A DNA stretch of 64,000 nt from Aphelidium insulamus. Its lineage: Eukaryota > Aphelidiomycota > Aphelidea > Aphelidiaceae. Location of the stretch: positions 729,501-793,500 of the forward strand of contig JAZDSV010000001.1 of NCBI GenBank assembly GCA_036784855.1, given 5' to 3'. This document shows, one piece after another, positions 55,208 through 64,000 of the stretch. A program made the position numbers and the translations under genes. Under the pieces are notes generated by a model, which saw only the letters and a list, made by a program, of their open reading frames with translations, had not been told where the DNA came from and did not search any database. Positions within the stretch are counted from its first letter, which is position 1. Each line of letters begins with the position of its first letter.

Positions 55208-56732
55208 TTAACTGCCCAGTGTGCGGTCTATAATGTGCAGCGTCACGTAGAACCCCAGCGATGTCGCCAGCAAGAGGCTGCAGGCCCTGGCAGACTTTAT
55301 AATCCATATGGGGACCATATAATTGTTGGTGCCATTGCTGGCTGTTGACATTCGCGACGTTGATTCTAGTTTTTCCAGCATTGCGCCGCCGAACTGCAGC
55401 TGATCACGCCGGCCGAGTATGGCGCCAATGTGCAGCTTTCTGGCCATCAGAAACAGTATTAGCACGACGGTCAGCAGTGCCAAGCAGGCGTAGGCGATAA
55501 ATACTCGAAACTGCGAGGGCAGCATGCACACGTGTATAGTTCTGTGTGGCTCAGCACCGGGGTACAGCGTGAGCACGCCAAAGCTAGGATACCAGTTGCC
55601 CTGCATCCAGCTGAATGTGCCAATGCTGCGCTGTTTTGGCGTTAGGTGGGTCATTCAACAATGCGAGAATGCCAGTCACCTCTGGAATGTCTTGGCCGCG
55701 TTTCGCGTCTTCCACGGACGCTATTTGGTGAACGTGCAGGCACTGATCGTGGTCATCACCGCTAAGAACCAACACGGGACGCAGCTGCTTCAAAATGTCC
55801 ACACTTATGTCCTCGGCAACTAAGTTCTGATACTGATAGCCGCGCCCTTGATGGATATCGCGCGATGTCCTTCCCACATTGCCACAAGAAGCCGAATCGG
55901 GCCGGTAGAGCGGCACATGCGTCACCACAATCACGGGCTTCGTGGCGTTCCCTGCCCGCATGTTATGATATATATATATATATATATATGTGTGTATATA
56001 TGTGTACATCATCGTGTATAAATAAAGTACCTGGCTGGCGTCTGCGTAGAAAGGTGGCGCTCTCGGTGCGAATAGCTGCCCGCTCCGCACTAAGTGACAC
56101 GGTGTCCAGCACGACCAGACGATGCCCGGCCACATCCAGCTCGTAGTTGAGTGGCGTGTGGAATGCGCGCTGAAATCTATCTCGCGCAGACTCCACTACA
56201 AAGTCGCCAAAGCCAATGTCGTGATTGCCGGCCACGTAAAAGTGCTGATGCCGGTCGTGGGCGTAGTGCGGGAACACCCAGCGCAGCCTGTCCCACTCTT
56301 CCTGAAAGCTGTGCAGGCAATTCCACCGTCACACTCTGTCACTGGCGGCACTATGCACATTACGTACAGCGAGCGGGATCGCCATTCGCGCCCGCCATCA
56401 AACAGGTCGCCCAAGAAGAGCACGCCATGCAGTGGGATCCACCGCTGGATGGCGCGGTACGCCCGCTTCATGTACACATCACAGAACCACTGCCGAGCGC
56501 GCAGGCGCCACCCAATATCGCGGTACGAGTAGTGGTCGGTCAGCTGTGGGTCGGCCACGATGAGCATGCGGTATGCTGGACCGCCGCCGCCGCCGCCATC
56601 CTCCTCTTCCTCCCCCGACTGCAGAGCGGCTCGGCACTGCAACGCTGCCATGTCCATGGCAAGCCACTCTCCCACAAGCACAACCAGCAGCCACCCCGCC
56701 GTCACGGCGCGCAAGACGCTTCGACGTCGCAT
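55208..56732 (-). CDS. Cdc1/MPPE1-like metallophosphoesterase
   Basis: A membrane phosphoesterase related to Cdc1/Ted1/MPPE1, which removes ethanolamine-phosphate from GPI anchors in the ER/Golgi. From the start at 56732: an N-terminal hydrophobic anchor (AVTAGWLLVVLVGEWLAM), metal motifs MLIVADPQL, GVLFLGDLFDGGREW, FYVAGNHDIGFGDF, PVIVVTHVPLYRP and LVLSGDDHDQC, and two C-terminal membrane segments (FIAYACLALLTVVLILFLM and SLLLATSLGFYVTLHII). All expected metal-binding His/Asp/Asn residues are present. At least three short introns; one (55966-56030) has a (TA)n run. Its start is 60 bp from the tandem CSN7 stop. Confidence 0.88.
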
Positions 56733-56792
56733 TGTGCTGAATAGTTTGTGTGATGTATGTAATAGTTTATGTAATGTAATGCATTACTGCCT

Positions 56793-56834
56793 TCATATGC
56801 GCCGACTCTTTGTTCCGTGCCTGCAAACCGTACG

Positions 56835-56872
<38 letters not shown>

Positions 56873-57993
56873 ATGTGTATGTATATGTGTAGTATATAAA
56901 TATATATATATATATATATAAGTAATTATGATGTTGCAAGACGCACCGTTGAGCACGGTGAGCGTGCGCAGAGGCCGATCCAGCATCTTGAGACAGTGTC
57001 TTCTTCTTGGCCGCCACCGCCTCTTCCACCGCGCACAGTTCACTCGCCATTCGCCGACTAGTTTCACGCTCATGCGCTGCAGCAGTATCAAGCTGTGTGC
57101 ACTCGTCAGTCAGTTGGCGGATCACATTGTCGCATTGTTGACAGCTAGAGGCAACATTAGTTGTGGCTGTGACACCATCACCTGCACTGCGCCTACAGCT
57201 GCTCCAGCACTTCAGTCAAGTACTTCTGCCGTGCCGGATCCACATCACGCGCAACGCAGTGTTCCAGATGCAGCTTGCACGCCACACTGTCCAAACGGCC
57301 CGTCACTATGCCAGCGTCCGTGCAGTCAATTATAAAAGTCTCCAGTTCACGCGTGGTTCCACATTGCAGAGCATGCTGCAGCGTTGCATAATCCATTTGC
57401 CGTTGCTGGCACAGAGAAATCAGGGATAGCTGACGCAGTTTGCCAAGCTGTACCGCGGTCAATGTCGGCATATTGTCTGTGTATATGTAAATTTCAACGT
57501 GCCTTGATATAAAGAATCTTGATACATAACACATACATAATTTATACATTCTATATCTATGATATGTATAAATTATGCATCTGCACATAAACATACACTT
57601 GTAAACATGCATTGAGACGTGCATACCGATTCCTGCTGCAAGGTCAGCGAGCGTACCATGAGCATACACGCCGAGCACTCGTAACCATGCGGCATAACCA
57701 TCCTGCATCAACATTTAAGTATGTTACAGGCACTTCTGCTCAATGACGCGTCACATTTAGTTCCGTACCGTATCAACGGCAGCAGGTGGAGGTGGAGGCA
57801 GCGCGGCCAGTAGTTCCGCATAGCCCGCGTACAAGCCCTCTGCCGCCAATGCAGGCTGGATAACGTCGTCAGCTAGTCGCTTAAAGTCGGCGTGGGTCAA
57901 AGATGGCGCTGTGTCTGCATGCGGCACAGCTGCAATAAATGGTTGCATCGGGCGAGGGACGGCCGGCAACGCAACCTGCGCGTCGATGGCCAT
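56793..57993 (-). CDS. CSN7: COP9 signalosome subunit 7
   Basis: A PCI-domain subunit of the deneddylating COP9 signalosome. The start at 57993 reads MAIDAQVALPAVPRP, then YAELLAALPP, DGYAAWLRVLGVYAHGTLADL. After an intron it reads TAVQLGKLRQLSLISLC, MDYATLQHALQCGTTRELETFIIDCTDAGIVTGRLDS, the winged-helix part of the PCI domain. A C-terminal helix follows (QLCQQCDNVIRQLTDECTQLD...RRMASELCAVEEAVAAKK), then a last short exon RHGTKSRRI. The last intron (about 56827-56967) is full of (TA)n and (TG)n repeats. The PCI segment is a good match to CSN7; the last exon is inferred. Confidence 0.8.
56838..56922. repeat. (TA)n/(TG)n microsatellites in the last CSN7 intron
   Basis: Two TA runs (about 56838-56861 and 56897-56921) flank a TG/TATG-rich stretch. 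All are inside the proposed last intron of CSN7. Confidence 0.9.
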
Positions 57994-58302
57994 TGACTGT
58001 CTCAAACTGGTTGGATTCAAGTCAATGTTACCGCCTTATGTATTACATATGTAATTATAGTTGCTCGATGACAGTCTTCGTTGTTCAAGTAAATAGATCT
58101 TGTTAATTGGAGAAGCAGCCTTCAGTTGCAGGCTTTTCAATAGCAGTCTCGTTCCATTATGGTATTGTCCAATTTCAGGCTTATGTGCGCCGCAGCGTAA
58201 AAGCGCGCGCGTCGCAGCCCACAGTCTTGCTTAGACATTTCAGCACTCTGCAGCTACATTTATAGACTGTGTCGCTCACCTCGCTGCACCGTACTGAGAA
58301 AC

Positions 58303-59850
58303 ATGCGCACTCACTCGCTCGCTCTCACGCATGCCTGCTTCTTCATCGGGCCCGTCATCATCGACTACGTGTACCCGACGACTCGGACGCGCGTGCGTTG
58401 CATGCAGATCCACGTATTCGTCGCACCACGCACCGTAAGCACATGTGTTGCTGCAGTGCCGTAACAGTGACTGACAGTTTCTCCGCATGCAGCCGTGGAC
58501 ATCATGATGGTGTCGTGGACGGACGTGGATCGCATGTTGACCCATGCCCCATACATCCTGAAGGTCGGTCACCACGCGTTCTCTCGGCGATTTTCATGCT
58601 GGTGGAGGAAGCTTGTCCCGCTGCATGGCGATCAGCGTAGTTACACACGCGTAACATGCATACTGACACAAAACTGCAGCGCCATTCTTTGATATATCTC
58701 TCAGTCACTGACTGGATGCCGTCAATTCGAGTGCGCCTACAATGTCACTCAGTATGGCAACATGGTGGGGAAGATGCATCGCCGCTCTGCGTTGTTCTTC
58801 AGCGGTACGTGCCCAGTGGTTTACTCTGTGTAATAACTAATCTGCTGTGCAGGCTGCCTGAGTGATGTTGTTGTTGTGGACAACACGGTGACAACGATCT
58901 GCCTCGATCCAACCGACTTCACGTTTGCATCTGTCACTGGAGGACGTAATGTGATTGCCGCCGCTACGCCCGGTGTTACGTCGCCCGCTGCCAGCTCGCT
59001 GTGGAACTTCCGCCGACCTACGCAACCTGCGCCACGCTACTCTGACCCGTCTGAATTGTTGGCCCCGGCAGGTTCGTCTCGTGCAACGATTACATCGTCG
59101 CCGCTTCCACCAGCTACGCGCCGTGGTACTGCGGCAAAAGCTGATGCAATGGGAACTCCTGGTGTAAAGGCCGAAGCAACCACTGCGGCATCCTCCACCG
59201 AACCGCCATTGGGTTCGTCGGCGAACAATGACAAAATTTTGGCGGACTTGCTCGAGCAGATCGATGCTCATGACGAAGAAGTTGCTGCAGAGGCGGCACG
59301 CACTGCTACAGCTACGTGTTAGACGGTAATTACGCTGATTGACGATGCCGATGATGCTGACAACAGTGGCGGCGTGGACATTGGTGCCTGCTCCAGCACT
59401 CAGCATGCCCAGCGTGCGCGCACCGCTGCCGAGAAGGGCAAGATGCCGTCACGTGACTTTGTTGAAATTGTCGACCATCCACGCACTGCGGCCGAGAAGG
59501 GCAAGATTCCGGCACGTGACTTTGATGGCAGCACGCTTTCTGGGGACACGAATGTCTCGGATGCGCTTCGAAACTTTCACAAAAATGCAGCGCCAAAACA
59601 ATCACCGCGTGGTGCTGCTGGCAAAGGGAAGACACCAACACGCAATTCTAATGCTGCTGGCCCAAGTCGTGCAATGTACATGGCTGAAGCCAGCGGTAGC
59701 TCCTCCTCGGCTGACAGTGGTGTTGACACACCTGTAATGCCCATTTCGGAAATAGTAACACCCGTCCCTGTTGCCAAGCGCAAACCGGCGCTTGCCGCCA
59801 TGGGTCCCAGCAAGCAGCGCAAGGCAGCCACGCCGCGTCAGAAAGTGTGA
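58303..59850 (+). CDS. Unrecognised protein with AAEKGK-type repeats
   Basis: About five exons. The first part reads HACFFIGPVIIDYVYPTTRTRVRC and AVDIMMVSWTDVDRMLTHAPYILK, the next FECAYNVTQYGNMVGKMHRRSALFFSGCLSDVVVVDNTVTTICLDP. These have a compact, conserved look, but I do not recognise a family. The second half is Ala/Pro/Ser-rich, then has three copies of an R-T-A-A-E-K-G-K-x-P-x-R-D-F motif (about 59415-59520 and one weaker near 59610). The end is basic (PSKQRKAATPRQKV). An intron near 59322-59365 joins the two halves. The first splice junctions are uncertain. Confidence 0.5.
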
Positions 59851-60472
59851 TCTGCTAACGCTTCCGGATGAGATCACGTACGCATTTACAAACCACTGCA
59901 ATGCTTCATAATAATCTATGCATCCACCCACCAAACCATTTTTATTCGTATGCTACGCCTCTCATTTAAGTTCATTTTCATTTTCATTCAAGTTCATTTG
60001 TTTGACACTCTTTGCACTATGGTTCACGATGCCGCCCGTGGAATCGTGACGCTGCTTCTTCACGTACAGCAATACTACCCGAAACGCGTACGCACTGCCC
60101 CATGCCACATGATGCCTATATCATTATTGTCAAGCTCAACAGAAAGCTTCTCCAATAATGCCCGGCCGCGCCACTAATATTGTCCACGTCATCGATCAGA
60201 GCGTCTTCATGCTGGACCTAGACATGTCCGCACCATAACAATATCAGCGGCCAAAAGCACTACTAAGCTATAAAATTTTTCGCATCGTACTTAAACGTTC
60301 CTGCTAGCATAACTACACGCAGTGATTGTCACGCTATTGTTGCGCTATTAGAACAAAGGCCATAATTTTTGAATCGCTTCACAGATGCCGTGCGTTGTGT
60401 CCGTGTATAACAGGTACATTCGTGGGAACCTACTGGTGGCGCCGCGTCATTACCGACCAATCAAATGCTGAC

Positions 60473-60515
60473 CGTGACCTTGACCTTTCGACCTTGACCT
60501 TGACCTTGGCTCTTG
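60473..60515. repeat. Tandem TGACCTT motif cluster
   Basis: Four to five TGACC(TT) units occur in about 43 bp. It could be simple repeat expansion or a cluster of binding half-sites; nothing in the sequence decides. Confidence 0.75.
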
Positions 60516-60616
60516 ACAGCTGTCAAACGCGGATCACTGCGTGTAGGACGGGCCTCAAGCGCGCAGCTCGATTCACACGCACACATTTTCACAAATTCTT
60601 CTGCTGATTACAACAT

Positions 60617-61010
60617 TAAGCTCTGAGAAAGGTACTTTGTGCTTTTGTGCAACTATTCTTATGCCAATGCAGATATAGCGCACGTTTCGATTTGATTTGC
60701 ACCGGTCAACAATCGGCCACACCGATTCCACCATAAACTCTGAGAATGTATGTTGTGCTTTCATGTGACGATCTAATATTACATACAGATATTGTCGACT
60801 AGACGCCACTCCGATTATGTACTAGAGCATCATTGTTGGTACGGTGCATTAACTACACGCGCCTTGCAATTTGATACAACAATCACCTAAACTGATTTCC
60901 ACTATAAAACTCCGGAAGGTACGCTGTAGTTAATACAATTTTCGCTAATTTGATTCAGATATAGCCACTGCACCGTCTGATTACGCTACAGGGCATTCAA
61001 TTGCTGATAC
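60617..61010. repeat. Three degenerate direct repeats upstream of Fanzor
   Basis: Units start at 60617 (TAAGCTCTGAGAAAGGTAC), 60734 (TAAACTCTGAGAATGTATG) and 60905 (TAAAACTCCGGAAGGTACG). Each is followed 53-55 bp later by CAGATAT. Start-to-start distances are 117 and 171 bp. The constant internal spacing supports a real but old repeat. Confidence 0.5.
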
Positions 61011-61050
61011 GGTACTTAACAACATTTTCTGATCGAACTCATGGAAATAT

Positions 61051-61269
61051 GTGAATATTCAGATAGCAATGGCTGCTCTGGTCATCAGCAATGTTCCTGA
61101 TCTGGAGACGGTGCTATATATCAACTATAAAACGGTATGCTATGTGATCAAGATGGAGTGCATAATGTGCCATGAGTTCGCCAAAATCCGAATCAAATAC
61201 AGAAAGGTCAACAACGTGAAAGTTCCAATGGTGTGCGAGACGACAACCGCCGCCAGACGACGGCACTGA
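61051..61269 (+). CDS. Small Cys-containing ORF upstream of Fanzor
   Basis: 72 codons with two Cys pairs (ECIMCHEF and a later VCE) and a basic end (TTAARRRH). It ends 43 bp before the Fanzor ATG and cannot be spliced to it in frame with a GT-AG intron that I could find. It may be a chance frame or a remnant of another element-encoded protein. Confidence 0.2.
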   Translation: MNIQIAMAALVISNVPDLETVLYINYKTVCYVIKMECIMCHEFAKIRIKYRKVNNVKVPMVCETTTAARRRH

Positions 61270-61312
61270 AAAGGAAAAGTGAACGAGGAATAATAATAAC
61301 ACCAACAATGGC

Positions 61313-63274
61313 ATGAAAATACTGTCACAGATGAGCGCTGACAGCCAAGAACAAAAGCGGCAAAAGTGTAATCCAACTATAGTTGACCCAACGATGCCGC
61401 ATGTTCAATCGATGGAAGCAATACACGATGCCGTTAAACGAACAAACATCATTGTTACCCAAGGATACCTCTTCCTAAAGCTCTACCTTCTGCGACTCTA
61501 TCATCAAAATGAAGATTTACCACCAGTCAATTATGCGCACGCAATGATGGCAATGAAAATTGTATCATTGCCGCCGACAAGAGGTTACCACTTACAGGGC
61601 GAAAATTACGAGATATTTCGCAAAATGCAGCCGGTATATGAGCAATTTTTTCAGCCGATTCAGCAGGAGCGTATCTCTTATGCGAATCTAGGTCAGGTAT
61701 GTATTACACAACGCGTCAAAAAATATTCTTACATGCAACACTACAGGTACTACACTGCACAAGAAATTGAGACAATGTATTGCAACAATATTGTAGGCAC
61801 GTTTGTGAAATACATTGAGCGATTTGTCAACGTGAGCTTCAACAAGCAAGAACGGTTACAAGAAATCGATCTCAATCCCAATGAAGAGTGCAAACAGGCT
61901 GCAAAAGATTGGCTTTGCGCTGATCTAAAAAGCATCAAGATGGACCTGCTTAATCCACACCTGGAAGCCACTTCGGACGAGCAATATCACGTTTGGATTG
62001 CAGCTCAGCGACCATTTGTTCTTCCTCGGCGACCACTTACCAATGACAATATTGTTTACGACCTGAAGGCGCGGACGTTTGATTATATGCGGCCAATGGT
62101 GTACATGATGCGTCAAGTTGAAGGTCGTGATGCACGAGTGTACAATGTATTTCCTGTGCGGACCAGCGTGGTACCAAAACATATTCGAATCGACACTAAA
62201 GCACTAATTGATATATGTTATCCGAAAAATGCAGCAAACATTCCACGAAAAGATACCAAGTCCTTAACGGAGCAAACAAAAAAAGATGTGTGGAACAATT
62301 TTTTCCGCACTGACCAACAATGTTTCAAGTTGCAAAAGGATGGACGAAATCAATTTTGCTTTGACTTTCAAATCGTAACCGATTCCGTCAGCTGCTGCAT
62401 TATACTGAAGAAGGAGGTACCAAAACGAAAGCGAAAACACTCCTGTACGCCTCCAGATCAGTATATTGATGAGCTCGCCGACTATTCTGATCTGGCTAAA
62501 AAAAATATTGTTGGAATCGATCCGAATATGGGCAACTTGCTCTATTGCGTGCAGGGAACCGATCGAAATCAGACGAAATTTTGGTACACGCAGGAGCAAC
62601 GCAATAATGAAACATTGGCCGACAAGTATGCAGCAATTAGGCAGAAGTTGCAAAAGCGCGAGATAATTGACAACATGTCTGTTACACAATGGGAATTGAT
62701 GCTCACCGCCTTCAACCACAAAACGCTCAACTTTGCTGAATACTGCGGCAATCTTCAAGCAAAATTGACATACAATCACCACGTCCAACAATTTTATGGC
62801 CAACATCTGTTTCGAAAGTTAAACTTGGGCTCATACTTTCTGCGGCAAAAATCGGAGGCATTAATGATCAACAAAATTTGCCAGCTCTTTGGGCCACCAC
62901 AAGATACAATTGTGGCAATTGGTGACTGGGCGCAGAGTCAGCATCGCAAATACAAAGAGCCAGTGAAGGGGAAAGGATTTCGTACAACGTTGCGTAGAGC
63001 TGGTTACAAGGTTTACTTGGTGGATGAATTCCGCTCAAGCAAGCAGTGTAGCTGGTGTGCCACTAATCAGCAACTGCATGCAAACTGTGCGCCACGAGAG
63101 CGGCGACCACGTGATGGCGTGTTGGACAGAAGTTGTGTCACTTGTGACAATTGCGCACACATTTGGAACCGCAATCGTAACGCTGCTACTAATATTTGGC
63201 AAATTGCCAATGCTGCCATCAGGCAGCAACTGCGACCAGCTGACCTATGTTGGCTGCCTCGCAGGGGGAGCTGA
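61313..63274 (+). CDS. Fanzor1-type TnpB-like RNA-guided nuclease homologue
   Basis: Fanzors are the eukaryotic relatives of transposon TnpB and Cas12, using a guide RNA made next to the gene. This is one uninterrupted 653-codon frame without introns. The N-terminal part has a possible nuclear-localisation stretch (EQKRQK) and KRTNIIVTQGYLFLKLYLLRLY, typical of Fanzor1. The RuvC domain shows GIDPNMGNLLYC (Asp at residue 403), AIGDWAQSQH (residue 538; canonical Glu place occupied by Asp), VDEFRSSKQCSWC (Glu 572, the displaced glutamate used by Fanzors) and a zinc ribbon (Cys 579, 582, 611, 614). The last motif is WNRNRNAATNIW, where the usual RD-x-NAA aspartate is Asn (residue 621, codon AAT at 63173-63175). 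The family call is firm; whether it still cuts DNA is open. Confidence 0.9.
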   Translation: MKILSQMSADSQEQKRQKCNPTIVDPTMPHVQSMEAIHDAVKRTNIIVTQGYLFLKLYLLRLYHQNEDLPPVNYAHAMMAMKIVSLPPTRGYHLQGENYEIFRKMQPVYEQFFQPIQQERISYANLGQVCITQRVKKYSYMQHYRYYTAQEIETMYCNNIVGTFVKYIERFVNVSFNKQERLQEIDLNPNEECKQAAKDWLCADLKSIKMDLLNPHLEATSDEQYHVWIAAQRPFVLPRRPLTNDNIVYDLKARTFDYMRPMVYMMRQVEGRDARVYNVFPVRTSVVPKHIRIDTKALIDICYPKNAANIPRKDTKSLTEQTKKDVWNNFFRTDQQCFKLQKDGRNQFCFDFQIVTDSVSCCIILKKEVPKRKRKHSCTPPDQYIDELADYSDLAKKNIVGIDPNMGNLLYCVQGTDRNQTKFWYTQEQRNNETLADKYAAIRQKLQKREIIDNMSVTQWELMLTAFNHKTLNFAEYCGNLQAKLTYNHHVQQFYGQHLFRKLNLGSYFLRQKSEALMINKICQLFGPPQDTIVAIGDWAQSQHRKYKEPVKGKGFRTTLRRAGYKVYLVDEFRSSKQCSWCATNQQLHANCAPRERRPRDGVLDRSCVTCDNCAHIWNRNRNAATNIWQIANAAIRQQLRPADLCWLPRRGS

Positions 63275-63303
63275 ATGCTCACCTGGAGAAGGCTAGCAAG
63301 CCG

Positions 63304-63344
63304 GACATTGTCCATCCTGGACTATGTCTAGGACGGACAATGTC
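63304..63344 (+). ncRNA. Strong hairpin just after Fanzor: candidate guide-RNA (omega/fRNA) scaffold element
   Basis: GACATTGTCC (63304-63313) pairs perfectly with GGACAATGTC (63335-63344). After a single A-C mismatch an inner 8-bp stem (63315-63322 with 63326-63333, one G-U) closes on a TAT loop. The hairpin begins 30 nt after the Fanzor stop codon on the same strand. Fanzor and TnpB guide RNAs are normally made from the 3' end of the gene and the sequence just after it, so a scaffold stem here is expected. It could instead be a transposon end structure. Confidence 0.5.
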
Positions 63345-63696
63345 AAGGCCCTCTAGTCTGTTTAAAGAACTAAAGACAATGTTCCGATTCATACACATGA
63401 TTATAACACACAATGATGATGCGCGTCAATTAACATGCGTCTCTCAGCATTACATTCTGTGCTACATAGTACATCACAGACACATCCAGTTTGCTCATCA
63501 CAATTAATTGCTTGCCCACATCACAGTTATCATTTGATACACATGCATGTCAATATTGTCAATACCTACTCTTACCGTGGTCAGCATGGTGCACATACCG
63601 CACCATTCTAAAGTCATAATTTGTATACAGGAAAGCTGCGGGCGACAATTCCACCTTGATTGTCGACAGCATTTCTGATTGCCAAGATTCCAAAAT
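63345..63696. other. Region between Fanzor hairpin and lunapark-like gene
   Basis: About 350 bp with no supported gene. It should contain the right end of the Fanzor element, any guide segment and the promoter of the next gene. No clear inverted or target-site repeat was recognised. Confidence 0.4.
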
Positions 63697-64000
63697 ATGG
63701 GCGCAGCTTTGGCGTTCCTCCGCCGCAAGGTCCGCCCACAGCATTCAGTTTACACCAACTCACGTATGGAGTGCAGGGCCCGCAAGATGACGACTATGAA
63801 CAGATCCTGGCGCAGCTGGACGAAAAAATCCACCGCATGGAATTGCACATGAGCGAGGTGCACGTATCGGCGAGGAAAGTGACGGCGCTCTTCACCACGT
63901 ATGCGTGCGTGGTATATCTGCTCTGGCTGGCCTCCTTCTTCTTTACCACTTGGCCACGGGTTCGATGGCATAGCGGTGCCAGACTAGATGCACTGGTTGC
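63697..64000 (+). CDS. Lunapark-like ER protein, 5' part only
   Basis: Lunapark stabilises three-way junctions of ER tubules. Exon 1 is 63697-63729 (MGAALAFLRRK), the intron 63730-63776 (47 nt, GTCCGC...GTGCAG, phase 0), and exon 2 runs off the window. Residues 12-60 read GPQDDDYEQILAQLDEKIHRMELHMSEVHV, a helix before the first membrane segment TTYACVVYLLWLASFFFTTW. The N-terminal basic stub, the L-x-x-L-D-x-x-I helix and the TM hairpin are the lunapark layout; the zinc-ribbon end is outside the window. Confidence 0.7.

Larger units (their letters stand above)
59851..61312. other. 1.46-kb region upstream of the Fanzor gene
   Basis: No host gene is supported here. It contains a TGACCTT-rich tandem stretch (60473-60515), a set of three degenerate repeats (60617-61000) and a 72-codon frame (61051-61269). 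It is AT-richer than the genes on either side and is the likely left part of the Fanzor-bearing element. No terminal inverted repeat or transposase was found. Confidence 0.45.

Noticed and set aside
61051-61330. Upstream ORF as a 5' exon of the Fanzor gene
   Set aside because: The only plausible GT-AG junction (about 61279 to 61330) is preceded by a stop in the frame of the upstream ORF; no in-frame join was found.
63304-63344. Reading the Fanzor 3' hairpin as a bacterial-type terminator
   Set aside because: There is no T-run after the stem, and the context is a eukaryotic genome; a guide-RNA stem or element end is more likely.
1-64000. CRISPR arrays, rRNA or clear tRNA genes
   Set aside because: Looked for regularly spaced repeats and tRNA-like cloverleaf boxes; the only regular repeats are microsatellites, LTRs and the repeats reported above.

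Overview
This is eukaryotic nuclear DNA. Most genes are cut by short introns of about 38-80 nt with GTAWGT-like donors, gene spacing is often under 100 bp, and several adjacent genes are convergent or divergent. The gene content is plainly eukaryotic: Spt5, listerin, separase, Cdh1/Fzr1, eIF3g, COP9 subunit, Elongator subunit 5, OST subunit, URM1, TORC2 HbrB. The mix of fungal-type proteins (EFM7-like methyltransferase, Cwc2, HbrB, Sok1/TCP11, CHORD-CS) with a ZC2HC1-type zinc-finger protein and a SYP7-like Qc-SNARE suggests an early-diverging (zoosporic) fungus or relative. That assignment is inference; no rRNA or marker alignment could be run.

Layout. 1-8.5 kb: end of a GID8-like CTLH ubiquitin-ligase subunit, then SPT5 (minus), an MBIP-like coiled-coil protein, URM1 (minus), and an unrecognised gene with a MoxR-lid-like C-terminus. 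8.5-14.3 kb: SYP7-like Qc-SNARE (minus), a DOMON/cytochrome b561/cytochrome b5/FNR fusion, a LURP-one-related protein (minus) and EFM7 (minus). 14.3-25 kb: LTN1 (11 exons), HbrB, long-chain acyl-CoA synthetase, CWC2 (minus). 25.5-33.8 kb: a graveyard of Ty1/copia LTR retrotransposons, at least three broken copies in both orientations. 33.9-40 kb: a GT5-like glycosyltransferase, TMEM258/OST5 (minus, 8-nt first exon), eIF3g, FZR1/CDH1 (minus). 40-50 kb: separase, ELP5 (minus), CHORD-CS protein. 50-60 kb: TCP11/SOK1, ZC2HC1-like protein (minus), a possible macro-domain gene, a Cdc1/MPPE1-like phosphoesterase (minus), CSN7 (minus) and an unrecognised repeat-containing protein. 61-63.4 kb: an intron-free Fanzor gene. 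The window ends inside a lunapark-like gene.

The most interesting system is the Fanzor (eukaryotic TnpB-like, RNA-guided nuclease family) at 61.3-63.3 kb. It is an uninterrupted 653-residue reading frame in a neighbourhood where host genes have introns. Thirty nucleotides after its stop lies a near-perfect hairpin of 10 bp + mismatch + 8 bp, the right place for its guide-RNA scaffold. The third RuvC position, normally aspartate, reads as asparagine, so it may be catalytically altered or dead.
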